A stretch of DNA of 64,000 nt from Phreatobacter sp. (lineage in GTDB: Bacteria; Pseudomonadota; Alphaproteobacteria; Rhizobiales; Phreatobacteraceae), in NCBI RefSeq assembly GCF_016793595.1, contig NZ_JAEULY010000004.1, forward strand, positions 62,001-126,000, read 5' to 3'. The position numbers and the translations under genes were made by a program. Position 1 is the first letter of the stretch, and each line of letters opens with the position of its first letter. Positions 28,399 through 37,664 of this stretch are shown here, in pieces. The notes under the pieces are model-generated. The model was not told the DNA's origin, ran no database searches, and was given only the letters and a program-made list of their open reading frames with translations.

Positions 28399-29241
28399 GT
28401 GGGCGCGATCGACGATCTGCCGCCGCTGCGCGAGGTCATCGCCCGGCACGGGCTGATGGCGAAGAAGTCGCTCGGCCAGAACTTCCTGCTCGACCTCAAC
28501 CTGACCAGCCGGATCGCCCGCGCCTCCGGCCCACTCGAGGGCGCAATCGTGGTCGAGATCGGCCCAGGCCCCGGCGGGCTGACACGAGCCCTGCTTGCGG
28601 GCGGGGCCGCGCGCGTGATCGCGGTCGAGCGCGACCCGCGCTGCCTGCCGGCGCTGGAAGAAATCGCGGCGCATTATCCGGGGCGGCTGACGGTGATCGA
28701 GGGCGACGCGCTGGAGGTCGACCTCACGCCCCATATCGGCGACGCACCGGGCCGGATCGTCGCCAACCTGCCCTATAATGTCGGCACGCAATTGCTGACC
28801 GGCTGGCTGACGCCCGACCGCTGGCCGCCCTGGTATCAGTCGCTGACGCTGATGTTCCAGAAGGAGGTCGCCCAGCGCATCGTCGCCGCGCCTGATACGG
28901 ACGCCTATGGCCGGCTCGGCGTGCTCGCGGGCTGGCGTACCGAGGCGCGGATCGCCTTCGATGTCGGCCCCTCGGCCTTCGTGCCGCCGCCGAAGGTGAC
29001 ATCGTCGGTGGTGCATCTCGTGCCACGCGCAGAGCCGATACCCTGCCGCGTCGGCGCGCTGGAGCGGGTGACAGCGGCCGCCTTCGGCCAGCGGCGCAAG
29101 ATGATCCGCCAGAGCCTCAAGGGCCTCGGGCGCGATCCCATGGCGCTGATCGGGGCCGCCGGGCTCGATCCGACCGCGCGGGCCGAGACGCTGACAATCG
29201 ACGAGTTCTGCCGGCTGGCGCGCCTGCTGGACGCTGCCTGA
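28399..29241 (+). CDS. rsmA: 16S rRNA A1518/A1519 dimethyltransferase
   Basis: Dimethylates two adjacent adenosines in helix 45 of 16S rRNA late in small-subunit assembly (KsgA). The 280-residue protein shows [27 protein letters not shown] (SAM site), EGDALEVD and the catalytic NLPYN. The start is a GTG one base after the pdxA stop. It ends 6 bases from the convergent gmk stop. Confidence 0.97.
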   Translation: MGAIDDLPPLREVIARHGLMAKKSLGQNFLLDLNLTSRIARASGPLEGAIVVEIGPGPGGLTRALLAGGAARVIAVERDPRCLPALEEIAAHYPGRLTVIEGDALEVDLTPHIGDAPGRIVANLPYNVGTQLLTGWLTPDRWPPWYQSLTLMFQKEVAQRIVAAPDTDAYGRLGVLAGWRTEARIAFDVGPSAFVPPPKVTSSVVHLVPRAEPIPCRVGALERVTAAAFGQRRKMIRQSLKGLGRDPMALIGAAGLDPTARAETLTIDEFCRLARLLDAA

Positions 29242-29247
29242 AAGCAC

Positions 29248-29919
29248 TCAGGACGGCAGGCGCCCCGCCGCCAGCACCGTGTCGAGATCTCGCCCCAACT
29301 CGCCGATCAGCGCCTCCAGCTTCGGCCGCCGCCGCTGCTTCAGCCGCTCGGCATGGAGGATGGCGCGCAGTTCGGAGAAGGCGCGGGCGATATCTTCGTT
29401 GACGAGGATGTAATCGAAATCCGCCCAGTGACCGATCTCCTCGCGCGCCGTGCGCAGGCGCTTCAGGATCGCGGCATCATCGTCGCTGGCGCGGCGCTTC
29501 AACCTTGCGATCTGTTCGGTGACCGAGGGCGGCAGCAGGAACACCGTCGCCATGTCCTCGCGCACCATGTCGGCAAGCTGCCTGACGCCGGCGACATCAA
29601 TGTCGAACAGCACGTCCTTGCCGGCCGACAGGGCCTCTTCCACCGCCCTGCGCGGCGTGCCGTAGCAATTGCCGTGGACCTCCGCCCATTCGAGCAGTTC
29701 GCCGGCATCGCGCATCCGCTCGAAGGCGGGGCGGTCGATGAAATGGTAATGCACCCCGTCGATCTCGTCCTTGCGGCGCGAACGCGTGGTGACGGAGACG
29801 GACAGCGCGATGTCCGTCTCGTTCTGCAGAAGCTGGCGCGTCAGCGTCGATTTTCCCGCGCCCGAGGGCGAGGTGAGGATCAGCATCAGGCCGCGGCGGG
29901 CGGTGACGGCATCCGACAT
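29248..29919 (-). CDS. gmk: Guanylate kinase
   Basis: Phosphorylates GMP to GDP. The 223-residue protein has the P-loop SPSGAGKST (about 17-25), the GMP-binding TTRSRRKDEIDGVHYHF, EWAEVHGNCYGT and DVLFDIDVAGVRQL. It follows yicC by 4 bases; the yicC-gmk pairing recurs widely in proteobacteria. Confidence 0.97.
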   Translation of the reverse strand: MSDAVTARRGLMLILTSPSGAGKSTLTRQLLQNETDIALSVSVTTRSRRKDEIDGVHYHFIDRPAFERMRDAGELLEWAEVHGNCYGTPRRAVEEALSAGKDVLFDIDVAGVRQLADMVREDMATVFLLPPSVTEQIARLKRRASDDDAAILKRLRTAREEIGHWADFDYILVNEDIARAFSELRAILHAERLKQRRRPKLEALIGELGRDLDTVLAAGRLPS

Positions 29920-29923
29920 CGGC

Positions 29924-30811
29924 CTACTCCAGATTCTGGACCTGCTCGCGGAACTGCTCGACGGCAGCCTTGAGCGAGAGACCGGTCGCGGTCAGCGACA
30001 CGTCGTTGGCCTTGGAGCAGAGCGTGTTGGTCTCGCGGTTGAACTCCTGCGCGAGGAAATCGAGCTTGCGACCGACCGGGCCGCCCTCGGCCAGCAGCTT
30101 GCGCGCGGCGGCGACATGGGCGTCGAGCCGGTCGAGCTCCTCGCGGATATCGGCCTTGGCGGCCAGCAGGATTGCCTCCTGATGCAGGCGGTCGGGATCG
30201 AAGGCCTTGCCGGTATCGAGGAGGACCGCGACCTGTTCGCCCAGCCGGGCGCGGATCGCCTCCGGCCGGCGCGCGGGATTGTCCTCGGCCTGCTTCTTGA
30301 GGGCGGCGATCTCGTCGAGGCGGGTGGCCATCACGGCCTCCAGCGCCGAACCCTCGGCGGCGCGCATGGCGGAGAGCCCGACCAGCGCCTTGTCGAGGCC
30401 GGACAACGCGGCCGACTGGAGCGCCTGCCGCTCCTCCTCGCCCTCTTCCGGCTCGACCACATCCACGACGCCGCGGATCTGCAAAAGGCCGTCGATGGCG
30501 GGGGCACGGGCATCGATCCGCTCGGCGATCAGGCGCGCGGCTTCCGCCACCTGCGCCAGCACCGTCTCGTTGATGCGAACCTCGCTGACGGCCGCCTCGC
30601 GCTTCACGTTCAGCGAGGCGAAGATGCTGCCGCGCGTGACGGCGGCGGCGATCTTCTGCCGGACGGTCGCCTCCACCGCATCCATTCCGGATGGCATGCG
30701 CAACTTGATGTCGAGGCCCTTGGAATTGACCGACTTGATCTCCCACGCCCAGACGGACGCGCCGGAGATACCTTCCGACCGGGCAAATCCGGTCATACTT
30801 GCAAGGGCCAT
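29924..30811 (-). CDS. yicC: YicC family endoribonuclease-like protein
   Basis: The 295-residue protein has the YicC N-domain (SMTGFARSEG, WEIKSVNSKGLDIKLRMP) and the C-terminal DUF1732 region (GRKLDFLAQEFNRETNTLCSK is its hallmark, quoted here as 21 minus one: GRKLDFLAQEFNRETNTLCS). E. coli YicC has been reported to affect small-RNA and mRNA turnover as an RNase. Gap to mltG upstream is 80 bases. Confidence 0.93.
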   Translation of the reverse strand: MALASMTGFARSEGISGASVWAWEIKSVNSKGLDIKLRMPSGMDAVEATVRQKIAAAVTRGSIFASLNVKREAAVSEVRINETVLAQVAEAARLIAERIDARAPAIDGLLQIRGVVDVVEPEEGEEERQALQSAALSGLDKALVGLSAMRAAEGSALEAVMATRLDEIAALKKQAEDNPARRPEAIRARLGEQVAVLLDTGKAFDPDRLHQEAILLAAKADIREELDRLDAHVAAARKLLAEGGPVGRKLDFLAQEFNRETNTLCSKANDVSLTATGLSLKAAVEQFREQVQNLE

Positions 30812-30891
30812 GGAAACCTCGGAAACGCGCTGACTGGCAGGCGGTTAAGTCGCCGCCGGGCAGAGGTCAAGCGGGGTCGCCCGCGTGCCGG

Positions 30892-32085
30892 TCAGCGGGT
30901 CGCGCGGGGCGGCGTGCCGGTCGTGGCCGGCGCGGGCGTGTCGGCGGCCGAGGTACGGTCCTGCGCAGCGTCCGGGCTACCCCGCTCGCGCTCGATCCGC
31001 CGCCAGTTGGCGACGTTGCGGTTATGCTGCTCCAGCGTCTCGGCGAAGACGTGGCCGCCAGTTCCGTCGGCGACGAAGAACAGGTCGCGGTGCCGGGCGG
31101 GGTTGGCGACAGCCTCCATGGCGGCGCGGCCGGGATTGGCAATCGGCGTCGGCGGCAGGCCGTCGATCTGATAGGTGTTGTAGGGCGTCAGCCGCTGGAT
31201 CTCGGAGGCAAGAATCCCGCGCCCCAGAGATCCCCGGCCGCCGACGATGCCGTAGACGATGGTCGGATCGGATTGCAGGCGCATGCGGCGCGTCAGGCGG
31301 TTGACGAAAACGCCGGCGACACGCGGGCGCTCCTCCGCCTTGCCGGTCTCCTTCTCGACGATGGAGGCGAGGATGACCAGTTCCTCGGGCGTGCGGATCG
31401 GCAGGTCCGGACCCCGCCGCGCCCAGATCTGCTGGACGAGACGGCTCTGGAACTGCGTCATCTGGTCGACCATCTGCTGGCGCGACGTGCCTCGGGTGAA
31501 GCGGTAGGTGTCGGGCAGCAGCGAGCCCTCGCGCGGAATCCGCGCGATGTCGCCGACCAGCACGTCGTTGTCACGCAGGCGTCCGACGATCTGCTCGGAG
31601 GTCAGGCCCTCGGGGATCGTGATGCGGTACTCGATCGGCTTGCCTTCGAGCACGATGGCCAGCGCCTCGGCGGTCGAGGCCCCCTTGGGGAACATGTACT
31701 CGCCCCATTTCAGGTCGCCGCGCACGCCATAGAGCTGAACCGCGCCTGAGAAGACCAGCGCGCTGTTGATGACGCCGTTGCGCTCCAGCGTCTGGGCCAC
31801 CTGCTCTGCCGTCGAGCCGCGCTCGATGAAGACGGCGCGGTCCTGCTGCAGCGGGCCGGGCGCGACGAAGGCCTGCCGCGCATAGACGAAGCCGAGCAGG
31901 CTGCCAACCAGGCCGACCAGCAGGATCGACATGATGAGGTTGCCGATCACCACCCACTGGTTGCGCGCGTGGCGCGAGGCCGGCGGCGGCGGCGGCGCGG
32001 CCTCGGGTTCGAGGGCGGCGCGAGGGGACTTGAGGGCCGGGCGGGAGCCGTTCTGCGGCGTGAAGGGGCCGGAAGAATCGTTCAT
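30892..32085 (-). CDS. mltG: Endolytic murein transglycosylase MltG
   Basis: Inner-membrane enzyme that cuts nascent glycan strands and so sets their length. The 397-residue protein has a Pro/Ala-rich cytoplasmic start, one membrane helix (about 45-68), a LysM-like region and a YceG domain with IPEGLTSEQIVGRL, LLPDTYRFTRG and ASIVEKETGKAEERPRVAGV containing the catalytic Glu. A Pro/Ala-rich C-terminal tail follows. Position directly after fabF is conserved in Hyphomicrobiales. Confidence 0.95.
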   Translation of the reverse strand: MNDSSGPFTPQNGSRPALKSPRAALEPEAAPPPPPASRHARNQWVVIGNLIMSILLVGLVGSLLGFVYARQAFVAPGPLQQDRAVFIERGSTAEQVAQTLERNGVINSALVFSGAVQLYGVRGDLKWGEYMFPKGASTAEALAIVLEGKPIEYRITIPEGLTSEQIVGRLRDNDVLVGDIARIPREGSLLPDTYRFTRGTSRQQMVDQMTQFQSRLVQQIWARRGPDLPIRTPEELVILASIVEKETGKAEERPRVAGVFVNRLTRRMRLQSDPTIVYGIVGGRGSLGRGILASEIQRLTPYNTYQIDGLPPTPIANPGRAAMEAVANPARHRDLFFVADGTGGHVFAETLEQHNRNVANWRRIERERGSPDAAQDRTSAADTPAPATTGTPPRATR

Positions 32086-32161
32086 TCGTCTCAGCTCTGA
32101 TGAGGGGCGCGCGTCATCCGTAGTGATGCGGAGGGAATGTGGCGAAAGACGGGTTTCCCCC

Positions 32162-33424
32162 TTACGCCGCGGCCCTGAATATCACGGAAGCGTTGGTGCC
32201 GCCGAAGCCGAAGGAGTTCGACAGGACGGTCTCGATGGAGCGCTTGCGGGCGACATGCGGCACGAGGTCGATCGCCGTCTCGACGTCGGGATTGTCGAGA
32301 TTGAGCGTCGGCGGCGCCACCTGGTCGCGGATCGCGAGGATCGAGAAGATCGCCTCCACCGCACCCGCCGCGCCGAGCAGATGGCCGATGGACGACTTGG
32401 TCGAGGACATCGACACGGTCGAGGCGGCGTTGCCGACCAGCCGCTCGACGGCCTTCAGCTCGATGCCGTCGGCCATCGTCGAGGTGCCGTGGGCGTTGAT
32501 GTAGTCGATGTCGCCGGGCGTGATGCCGGCGCGCTTCACCGCCGCCTGCATGCAGCGGAAGGCGCCGTCGCCATCCTCGGCCGGAGCGGTGATGTGATGG
32601 GCGTCGCCCGACAGGCCGTAGCCGATCACCTCGGCATAGATCTTCGCGCCACGCGCCTTGGCGTGCTCGTAGGATTCGACAACGACCATGCCGGCGCCCT
32701 CACCCATGACGAAGCCGTCGCGGTCGCGGTCATAGGGGCGCGAGGCGCGGGTCGGATCGTCGTTGAAGGCGGTGCAGAGCGCCCGGCAGGCGGAGAAGCC
32801 GGCGAGCGACAGGCGGCTGATCGGCGATTCGGTGCCGCCGGCGACCATGACCTCGGCATCGCCGAAGGCGACGAGGCGGGCGGCGTCGCCGATGGCATGC
32901 GCGCCGGTCGAGCAGGCGGTCACGACAGCGTGGTTCGGGCCTTTCAGGCCATGGGCGATGGAAACGTAGCCGCCGGCGAGATTGATCAGCCGGCCGGGGA
33001 TGAAGAACGGCGAGATGCGGCGCGGCCCCTTCTCGCGCAGCAGCAAGGCCGCCTCCGCGATGCCGTCAATGCCGCCGATGCCGGAGCCGATGAGCACGCC
33101 GGTCTCGTTCTGCTCCTCGGGGGTCTTGGGGTGCCAGCCGGCATCGTCGAGCGCCTGTTTGGCCGCGGCCATGGCGAAGACGATGAACTGGTCGACCTTG
33201 CGCTGCTCCTTCGGCTCCATCCACATGTCGGGATTGAAGGTGCCGCCGGTGCCGTCGCCGCGCGGGATCTGACAGGCGATCTTCGCCGCGACGTCGGAAA
33301 CGTCGAAGTGCTCGACCTTCGAGGCGCCGCTGTCGCCGCGAACCAGCCGCGACCAGGTCTCCTCGACGCCGCAGCCCAGCGGCGTGAGCAGACCCATCCC
33401 GGTGACAACAACACGGCGCATCAT
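32162..33424 (-). CDS. fabF: 3-oxoacyl-ACP synthase II
   Basis: Elongating condensing enzyme of type II fatty acid synthesis. The 420-residue thiolase-fold protein has the Cys-His-His triad: Cys171 in TACSTGAHAIG, His in NAHGTSTMADG and His in SSIGHLLGAAG. It follows acpP on the same strand by 93 bases, with a possible attenuating hairpin between. Either of two adjacent ATG codons may be the start. Confidence 0.97.
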   Translation of the reverse strand: MMRRVVVTGMGLLTPLGCGVEETWSRLVRGDSGASKVEHFDVSDVAAKIACQIPRGDGTGGTFNPDMWMEPKEQRKVDQFIVFAMAAAKQALDDAGWHPKTPEEQNETGVLIGSGIGGIDGIAEAALLLREKGPRRISPFFIPGRLINLAGGYVSIAHGLKGPNHAVVTACSTGAHAIGDAARLVAFGDAEVMVAGGTESPISRLSLAGFSACRALCTAFNDDPTRASRPYDRDRDGFVMGEGAGMVVVESYEHAKARGAKIYAEVIGYGLSGDAHHITAPAEDGDGAFRCMQAAVKRAGITPGDIDYINAHGTSTMADGIELKAVERLVGNAASTVSMSSTKSSIGHLLGAAGAVEAIFSILAIRDQVAPPTLNLDNPDVETAIDLVPHVARKRSIETVLSNSFGFGGTNASVIFRAAA

Positions 33425-33451
33425 CGTCTCACCACTCCCGCCCGGTGAACG

Positions 33452-33481
33452 AAAAGCCGGAGACGCTACGCGCTCCCCGGC
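33452..33481 (-). terminator. Possible attenuator between acpP and fabF
   Basis: On the minus strand GCCGG-(GG)-AG-CGC-GTA-GCG-T-CT-CCGGC is followed by TTTT. The stem is interrupted by a two-base bulge. It would let acpP, needed in large amounts, be transcribed more than fabF. Confidence 0.5.
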
Positions 33482-33517
33482 CCTTCCGAAGTCGATAGTC
33501 GAGTTTGTGGCGCGCGA

Positions 33518-33757
33518 TCAGGCGCTGGTCGCCTTCTCGAGGAACTTCACGGCGTCGCCGACCGTGAGAATCGTCTCGGCGGCATCGTCCGGAATCTCGA
33601 CGCCGAACTCTTCCTCGAAAGCCATGACGAGCTCGACGGTGTCGAGGCTGTCCGCCCCGAGATCATCAATGAAGCTCGCGGTCGGGACGACCTTCTCGGC
33701 GTCGACGCCAAGCTGCTCCACGACGATCTTCTTCACGCGCTCAGCGGTATCGCTCAT
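33518..33757 (-). CDS. acpP: Acyl carrier protein
   Basis: Carries acyl chains on a 4'-phosphopantetheine arm during fatty acid and lipid A synthesis. The 79-residue acidic protein has the attachment site Ser37 in [20 protein letters not shown] (20 residues). GAGGAT lies before the ATG. A gap of about 200 bases separates it from fabG, so it probably has its own promoter. Confidence 0.98.
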   Translation of the reverse strand: MSDTAERVKKIVVEQLGVDAEKVVPTASFIDDLGADSLDTVELVMAFEEEFGVEIPDDAAETILTVGDAVKFLEKATSA

Positions 33758-33955
33758 TAGATTATCCTCGTTCCATCCGATGATTAGGCACCGCCCTCGA
33801 TCGGATGCGGTGTGCGGCGTCTAGACTTGCAGGTGGCGAGCCGCGCCGCCGTAATTTCTGGATCGTGTCGGGATGCCCCCTGCCCGAACCTGAAGGCTCT
33901 CTATCACAGGGCCATGGGATTTGCCAGCGGCCACCCCTTCTGCCGTTTTCCCGAA

Positions 33956-34693
33956 TTAAATCATAGCCATACCGCCATTCACGTGCAGCGTCTGGCCGGT
34001 CACGTAGGCGGCTTCCTCCGAAGCGAGATAGATAGCGGCGGCGGCGATTTCATCCGCCTTGCCGAGACGGCCGGCGGGAACGCGCGTCAGGATCGTCTCT
34101 TTCTGCTTGTCGTTGAGCGCATCGGTCATCGGCGTCTCGATGAAGCCCGGCGCGAGGCAGTTGACCGTGACGTTGCGGCTCGCGACCTCGGCGGCGAGCG
34201 ACTTGGTCATGCCGATCATGCCGGCCTTGGACGCCGCGTAGTTGCCCTGGCCCGGATTGCCGGTGACGCCGACGACCGAGGTGATCGAGACGATGCGGCC
34301 CCAGCGCTTGCGCATCATCAGCTTGGCGGCGGCGCGGGTCAGGCGGAACGTCGCTGTGAGGTTCACGGCGATGACCTGATCCCACTCCTCGTCCTTCATG
34401 CGGATGAAGAGGTTGTCGCGGGTGATGCCGGCATTGTTGATCAGGATATCGAGCCCGCCCATCGCCTTCTCGGCGGCCGGCACGAGCGCCTCCACCTCGT
34501 CCAGGGACGACAGGTTGGTCGGCACGACATGCGTGCGCTCGCCGAGGCTCGCGGCCAGTTCCTCGAGCTTCTCGCGGCGCGTGCCGGACAGCGCGACGGT
34601 CGCGCCCTGCCGGTGCAGGGCGGCGGCGATGGCGCCGCCGATTCCGCCGGTGGCGCCGGTGACGAGGGCGGTCTTGCCGGTCAGGTCGAACAT
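33956..34693 (-). CDS. fabG: 3-oxoacyl-ACP reductase
   Basis: NADPH-dependent reduction of 3-oxoacyl-ACP. The 245-residue SDR has the cofactor site VTGATGGIGGAIA, NNAGITRDNLF, and the catalytic Ser (SITSVVG), Tyr and Lys (YAASKAGMIG). It follows fabD by 20 bases on the same strand. Confidence 0.97.
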   Translation of the reverse strand: MFDLTGKTALVTGATGGIGGAIAAALHRQGATVALSGTRREKLEELAASLGERTHVVPTNLSSLDEVEALVPAAEKAMGGLDILINNAGITRDNLFIRMKDEEWDQVIAVNLTATFRLTRAAAKLMMRKRWGRIVSITSVVGVTGNPGQGNYAASKAGMIGMTKSLAAEVASRNVTVNCLAPGFIETPMTDALNDKQKETILTRVPAGRLGKADEIAAAAIYLASEEAAYVTGQTLHVNGGMAMI

Positions 34694-34713
34694 GGGTCCA
34701 GTTCCTTATCCGC

Positions 34714-35670
34714 TCAGCCGCGCGAAGCCTTGAAGGCGGCGATGTCGTCGGGCGTACCGATGGCAGTGCCGGTCGCGCCGTCCGCGATGCGCTTGACGAG
34801 GCCGGTCAGCACCTTGCCGGAGCCGACCTCGTAGAAAGTGGTGACGCCGGCCGCCGCCATGGCCGCGACGCATTCGCGCCAGCGCACCGTGCCGGTGACC
34901 TGCTCGACAAGGCACCGGACGATCTCGGCCGGCTCGGAGACCGGCGCGGCGCGGACATTGGCGACCACCGGGACCACGGGGCGGGCGATGCTGACTTTCG
35001 CCAGCGCCTCAGCCATGGCGTCGGCGGCGGGCTGCATCAGGGCGCAATGGAAGGGAGCCGAGACGGGAAGCGGGATGGCGCGCTTGGCGCCCTTGGCCTT
35101 GGCGATCTCACAGGCGCGCTCGACCGCCGCCTTGTGGCCGGAAATGACGACCTGGCCGCCGCCATTGTCGTTGGCAGCCTGGCAGACCTCGCCCTGGGCC
35201 GCCTCGGCGGCGACCGCCACGACGGCATCGAAGTCGAGGCCGAGAATCGCCGCCATGGCGCCGACGCCGACCGGGGTCGCCGCCTGCATCGCCTTGCCGC
35301 GAATCCGGAGGAGCCGCGCCGCATCCCCGATAGAGAAGGCTCCGGCGGCTGCGAGCGCCGAATATTCGCCGAGCGAGTGGCCGGCGACGAAAGCCGCGTC
35401 CCTGGCGAGATCGAGCCCCGCCTCGGCCTGCAACGCGCGGATACCCGCGAGCGAGGCGGCCATCAGGGCCGGCTGGGCGTTCTCGGTCAGTGTCAGCGTC
35501 TCGATCGGGCCGTCCCACATCAGGGCCGAGAGCTTTTCGCCCAGTGCCGCATCCACCTCGTCGAACACCGCACGCGCGGCCGGGAAGGCATCGGCAAGCG
35601 CCTTGCCCATGCCGACGGCCTGGCTGCCCTGACCAGGAAAGGTGAATGCCGATGTGGAGGATTCTGCCAT
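34714..35670 (-). CDS. fabD: Malonyl-CoA:ACP transacylase
   Basis: Loads malonyl groups onto ACP. The 318-residue protein has FPGQGSQAVGMG, the nucleophile Ser99 in GHSLGEYSALAA, the catalytic His in PFHCALM, and QVTGTVRW. It is the first gene of the fabD-fabG-acpP-fabF group and is divergent from the Zur-box GTPase gene. Confidence 0.97.
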   Translation of the reverse strand: MAESSTSAFTFPGQGSQAVGMGKALADAFPAARAVFDEVDAALGEKLSALMWDGPIETLTLTENAQPALMAASLAGIRALQAEAGLDLARDAAFVAGHSLGEYSALAAAGAFSIGDAARLLRIRGKAMQAATPVGVGAMAAILGLDFDAVVAVAAEAAQGEVCQAANDNGGGQVVISGHKAAVERACEIAKAKGAKRAIPLPVSAPFHCALMQPAADAMAEALAKVSIARPVVPVVANVRAAPVSEPAEIVRCLVEQVTGTVRWRECVAAMAAAGVTTFYEVGSGKVLTGLVKRIADGATGTAIGTPDDIAAFKASRG

Positions 35671-35807
35671 GGGGATCCCGCGCGAGCCTCTTGAAGGTGC
35701 GCGGGACTGGCATCGGGGCGCGCCGGAGTCAAGCGATCCGGCTTGTCGAGCCCTGGTTGTGGGTGGGGACAGGCCTCCTCTTGCCGAGATGGGCAGGCGT
35801 GTGATTT

Positions 35808-35824
35808 ATGTAATACTATAACAT
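35808..35824. promoter_or_regulatory. Zur box before the COG0523 GTPase gene
   Basis: ATGTAATACTATAACAT differs at one position from the symmetric core ATGTTATANTATAACAT of the proteobacterial Zur site. It ends 12 bases before the start codon, where bound Zur would block transcription or initiation. In a GC-rich genome such an AT-rich 17-mer is unlikely to be chance. Confidence 0.8.
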
Positions 35825-35836
35825 CGAAAGCAGATA

Positions 35837-37075
35837 ATGACCCTGACCGATCAACGCGCCGACGGCCGCCTGCCCGTCACCGTCCTGTCCGGCTTCCTGG
35901 GAGCGGGCAAGACGACACTCCTCAATCACATCCTCAACAATCGCGACGGCCGCCGCGTCGCCGTCATCGTCAACGACATGTCCGAGGTGAACATCGATGC
36001 CGACCTCGTCCGCGAGGGCGGTGCGAACCTGTCGCGGACCGACGAGAAACTGGTGGAGATGACCAACGGGTGCATCTGCTGCACCTTGCGGGACGACCTC
36101 CTGACCGAAGTTCGCCGGCTCGCCGCGGGCGGTCGGTACGACTACCTGCTGATCGAAGGCACCGGCATCGCCGAGCCTTTGCCGATCGCGGCCACCTTCT
36201 CGTTCCGGGATGAAGACGGCCACGCGCTGGAGGATGTGGCGCGGCTCGACACGATGGCGACCGTGGTCGACGCCATCAATCTCCTGAAGGACTTCGGCAG
36301 CCAGGATTTTCTGAAGGACCGGGGCGAGACGGCAGGCGCAGAGGACGAGCGGACCCTCGCGGACCTGCTCACCGACCAGATCGAGTTCGCCGACGTGGTC
36401 ATCATCAACAAGGTCTCGGAGGTCAGCGCCGATCAGCGCGACCTCGTCCGGAAGGTCGTGCGCGGCCTGAACCCCGACGCCCGCATCATCGAAACCGACT
36501 TCGCCGATGTCGCCCTCGACGAAGTGCTGGATACCGGCCGCTTCGATCACGAGAAGGCGCAGATGCATCCGCTGTGGGCCAAGGAACTCTATGGCTTCAG
36601 GGACCATGTGCCGGAGACGGAGGAATACGGCATCTCCTCCTTCGTCTACCGCGCAGCGCGACCGTTTAACCCGGCAGCCTTCGACGCCTTCCTGAAACGC
36701 ACCTGGCCGGGCCTCGTCCGCGCGAAGGGGCATTTCTGGCTGGCGACGCGCCCGGACTGGTGCGGCGAACTGTCGATAGCCGGCGCGGTTTGCCGGACAT
36801 CGGCTCTGGGATTCTGGTGGGTCGCCGTCCCGAAGGCTCGCTGGCCGCAATCGGACGAATGGCGCGAGACGGTCAAGCGCCACTGGCACCCGGTCTATGG
36901 CGACCGCCGGCAGGAACTCGTCTTTATCGGCATTGGAATGGACGAGGCCGCGATAACAGCCGAACTCGACGGCTGCCTTGCCGGACGCGCATCGGCGACG
37001 CGGTTCGATGCGCAGGAACACGCGCGCCTGCCGGACCCCTTCCCCGCATGGAGGCGCGAGGCCGACGCTGCCTGA
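35837..37075 (+). CDS. COG0523 GTPase, ZigA/YciC-type zinc metallochaperone
   Basis: A 412-residue G3E-family GTPase. The P-loop is [15 protein letters not shown] (about 19-33); the metal motif is CICC with Cys79, Cys81 and Cys82; the CobW C-terminal domain follows (about 265-395). The layout and the long C-terminal domain fit the zinc-starvation subgroup (ZigA/YciC) rather than CobW or UreG. The upstream Zur box supports induction when zinc is scarce. Which client protein receives the metal is unknown. No zinc transporter lies beside it in the window. Confidence 0.9.
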   Translation: MTLTDQRADGRLPVTVLSGFLGAGKTTLLNHILNNRDGRRVAVIVNDMSEVNIDADLVREGGANLSRTDEKLVEMTNGCICCTLRDDLLTEVRRLAAGGRYDYLLIEGTGIAEPLPIAATFSFRDEDGHALEDVARLDTMATVVDAINLLKDFGSQDFLKDRGETAGAEDERTLADLLTDQIEFADVVIINKVSEVSADQRDLVRKVVRGLNPDARIIETDFADVALDEVLDTGRFDHEKAQMHPLWAKELYGFRDHVPETEEYGISSFVYRAARPFNPAAFDAFLKRTWPGLVRAKGHFWLATRPDWCGELSIAGAVCRTSALGFWWVAVPKARWPQSDEWRETVKRHWHPVYGDRRQELVFIGIGMDEAAITAELDGCLAGRASATRFDAQEHARLPDPFPAWRREADAA

Positions 37076-37079
37076 TGCG

Positions 37080-37355
37080 TCAGTGCGCCGGGCGGTCGAT
37101 AATGGCGACGACGAGTTCCTCGCCCTCGAAACGCAGGGTCTCGACCGCAGTGATTTCGCCCGCGCCCTCGTCGGCGAGCCTGATCTCGCCACGGGCCACC
37201 GCCGCCACCAGCGCGCGGCCGAGCTTGCAGCGCGCCTCATCGTCCTCTGCGAAGACTCCGAGTTCCTCGCAGGTGCGGTCGAAGCGCCGCTTCATCAGGG
37301 CGATATCCTGCGCGCTGAGCACACAGGTCGGAACGGAACGGTGAATCTCGGTCAT
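37080..37355 (-). CDS. Uncharacterised 91-residue protein
   Basis: I do not recognise a family. The product begins MTEIHRSVPTCVLSAQDIAL, then a helical stretch (MKRRFDRTCEELGVFAEDDE) and a C-terminal beta part (ETLRFEGEELVVAIIDRPAH), so it is a small, soluble, acidic protein. GGGAG lies 8 bases before the chosen ATG; a start 51 bases further upstream is also open. It ends 4 bases from the convergent GTPase gene stop. Confidence 0.7.
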   Translation of the reverse strand: MTEIHRSVPTCVLSAQDIALMKRRFDRTCEELGVFAEDDEARCKLGRALVAAVARGEIRLADEGAGEITAVETLRFEGEELVVAIIDRPAH

Positions 37356-37529
37356 GGCGCAGCTCCCGGATGGGTCCGCCTCGCGAACTGTTGCACTATC
37401 TTTCACGGCATCACGGCAGAAAAACGTCCGCCGCGATCAATCCTGAGGACATGGCCGGACGTCTCCCCGTGTCGCGCCGAAGAAGGACAGAGGCGCCAAC
37501 TGACTTCCGCTGACGTGCCGGCTTTTCGC

Positions 37530-37557
37530 TTGAAACCGGCGTCGTTTCGCGTATAAG
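37530..37557 (+). promoter_or_regulatory. Sigma-70-like promoter of the rpsF operon
   Basis: TTGAAA (37530-37535) and TATAAG (37552-37557) are separated by 16 bases. This is one of the clearest -35/-10 pairs in the window and would give a 5' leader of about 165 bases before rpsF. Confidence 0.6.
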
Positions 37558-37664
37558 GCCGCCTTCGCTTCGGTCGGCCGGTGGCTGAACGGACGGCAGG
37601 TCCGCCTGCAGGGTGCTTCTGAAGTATCCGTCGTCCGGTGTCTCCGCCTTCGAGAATACTGTCG

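Noticed and set aside
26325..28499. 724-codon open frame opposite the SurA-like gene and pdxA
   Set aside because: Spans two confident genes in antisense; composition is typical of a shadow frame.
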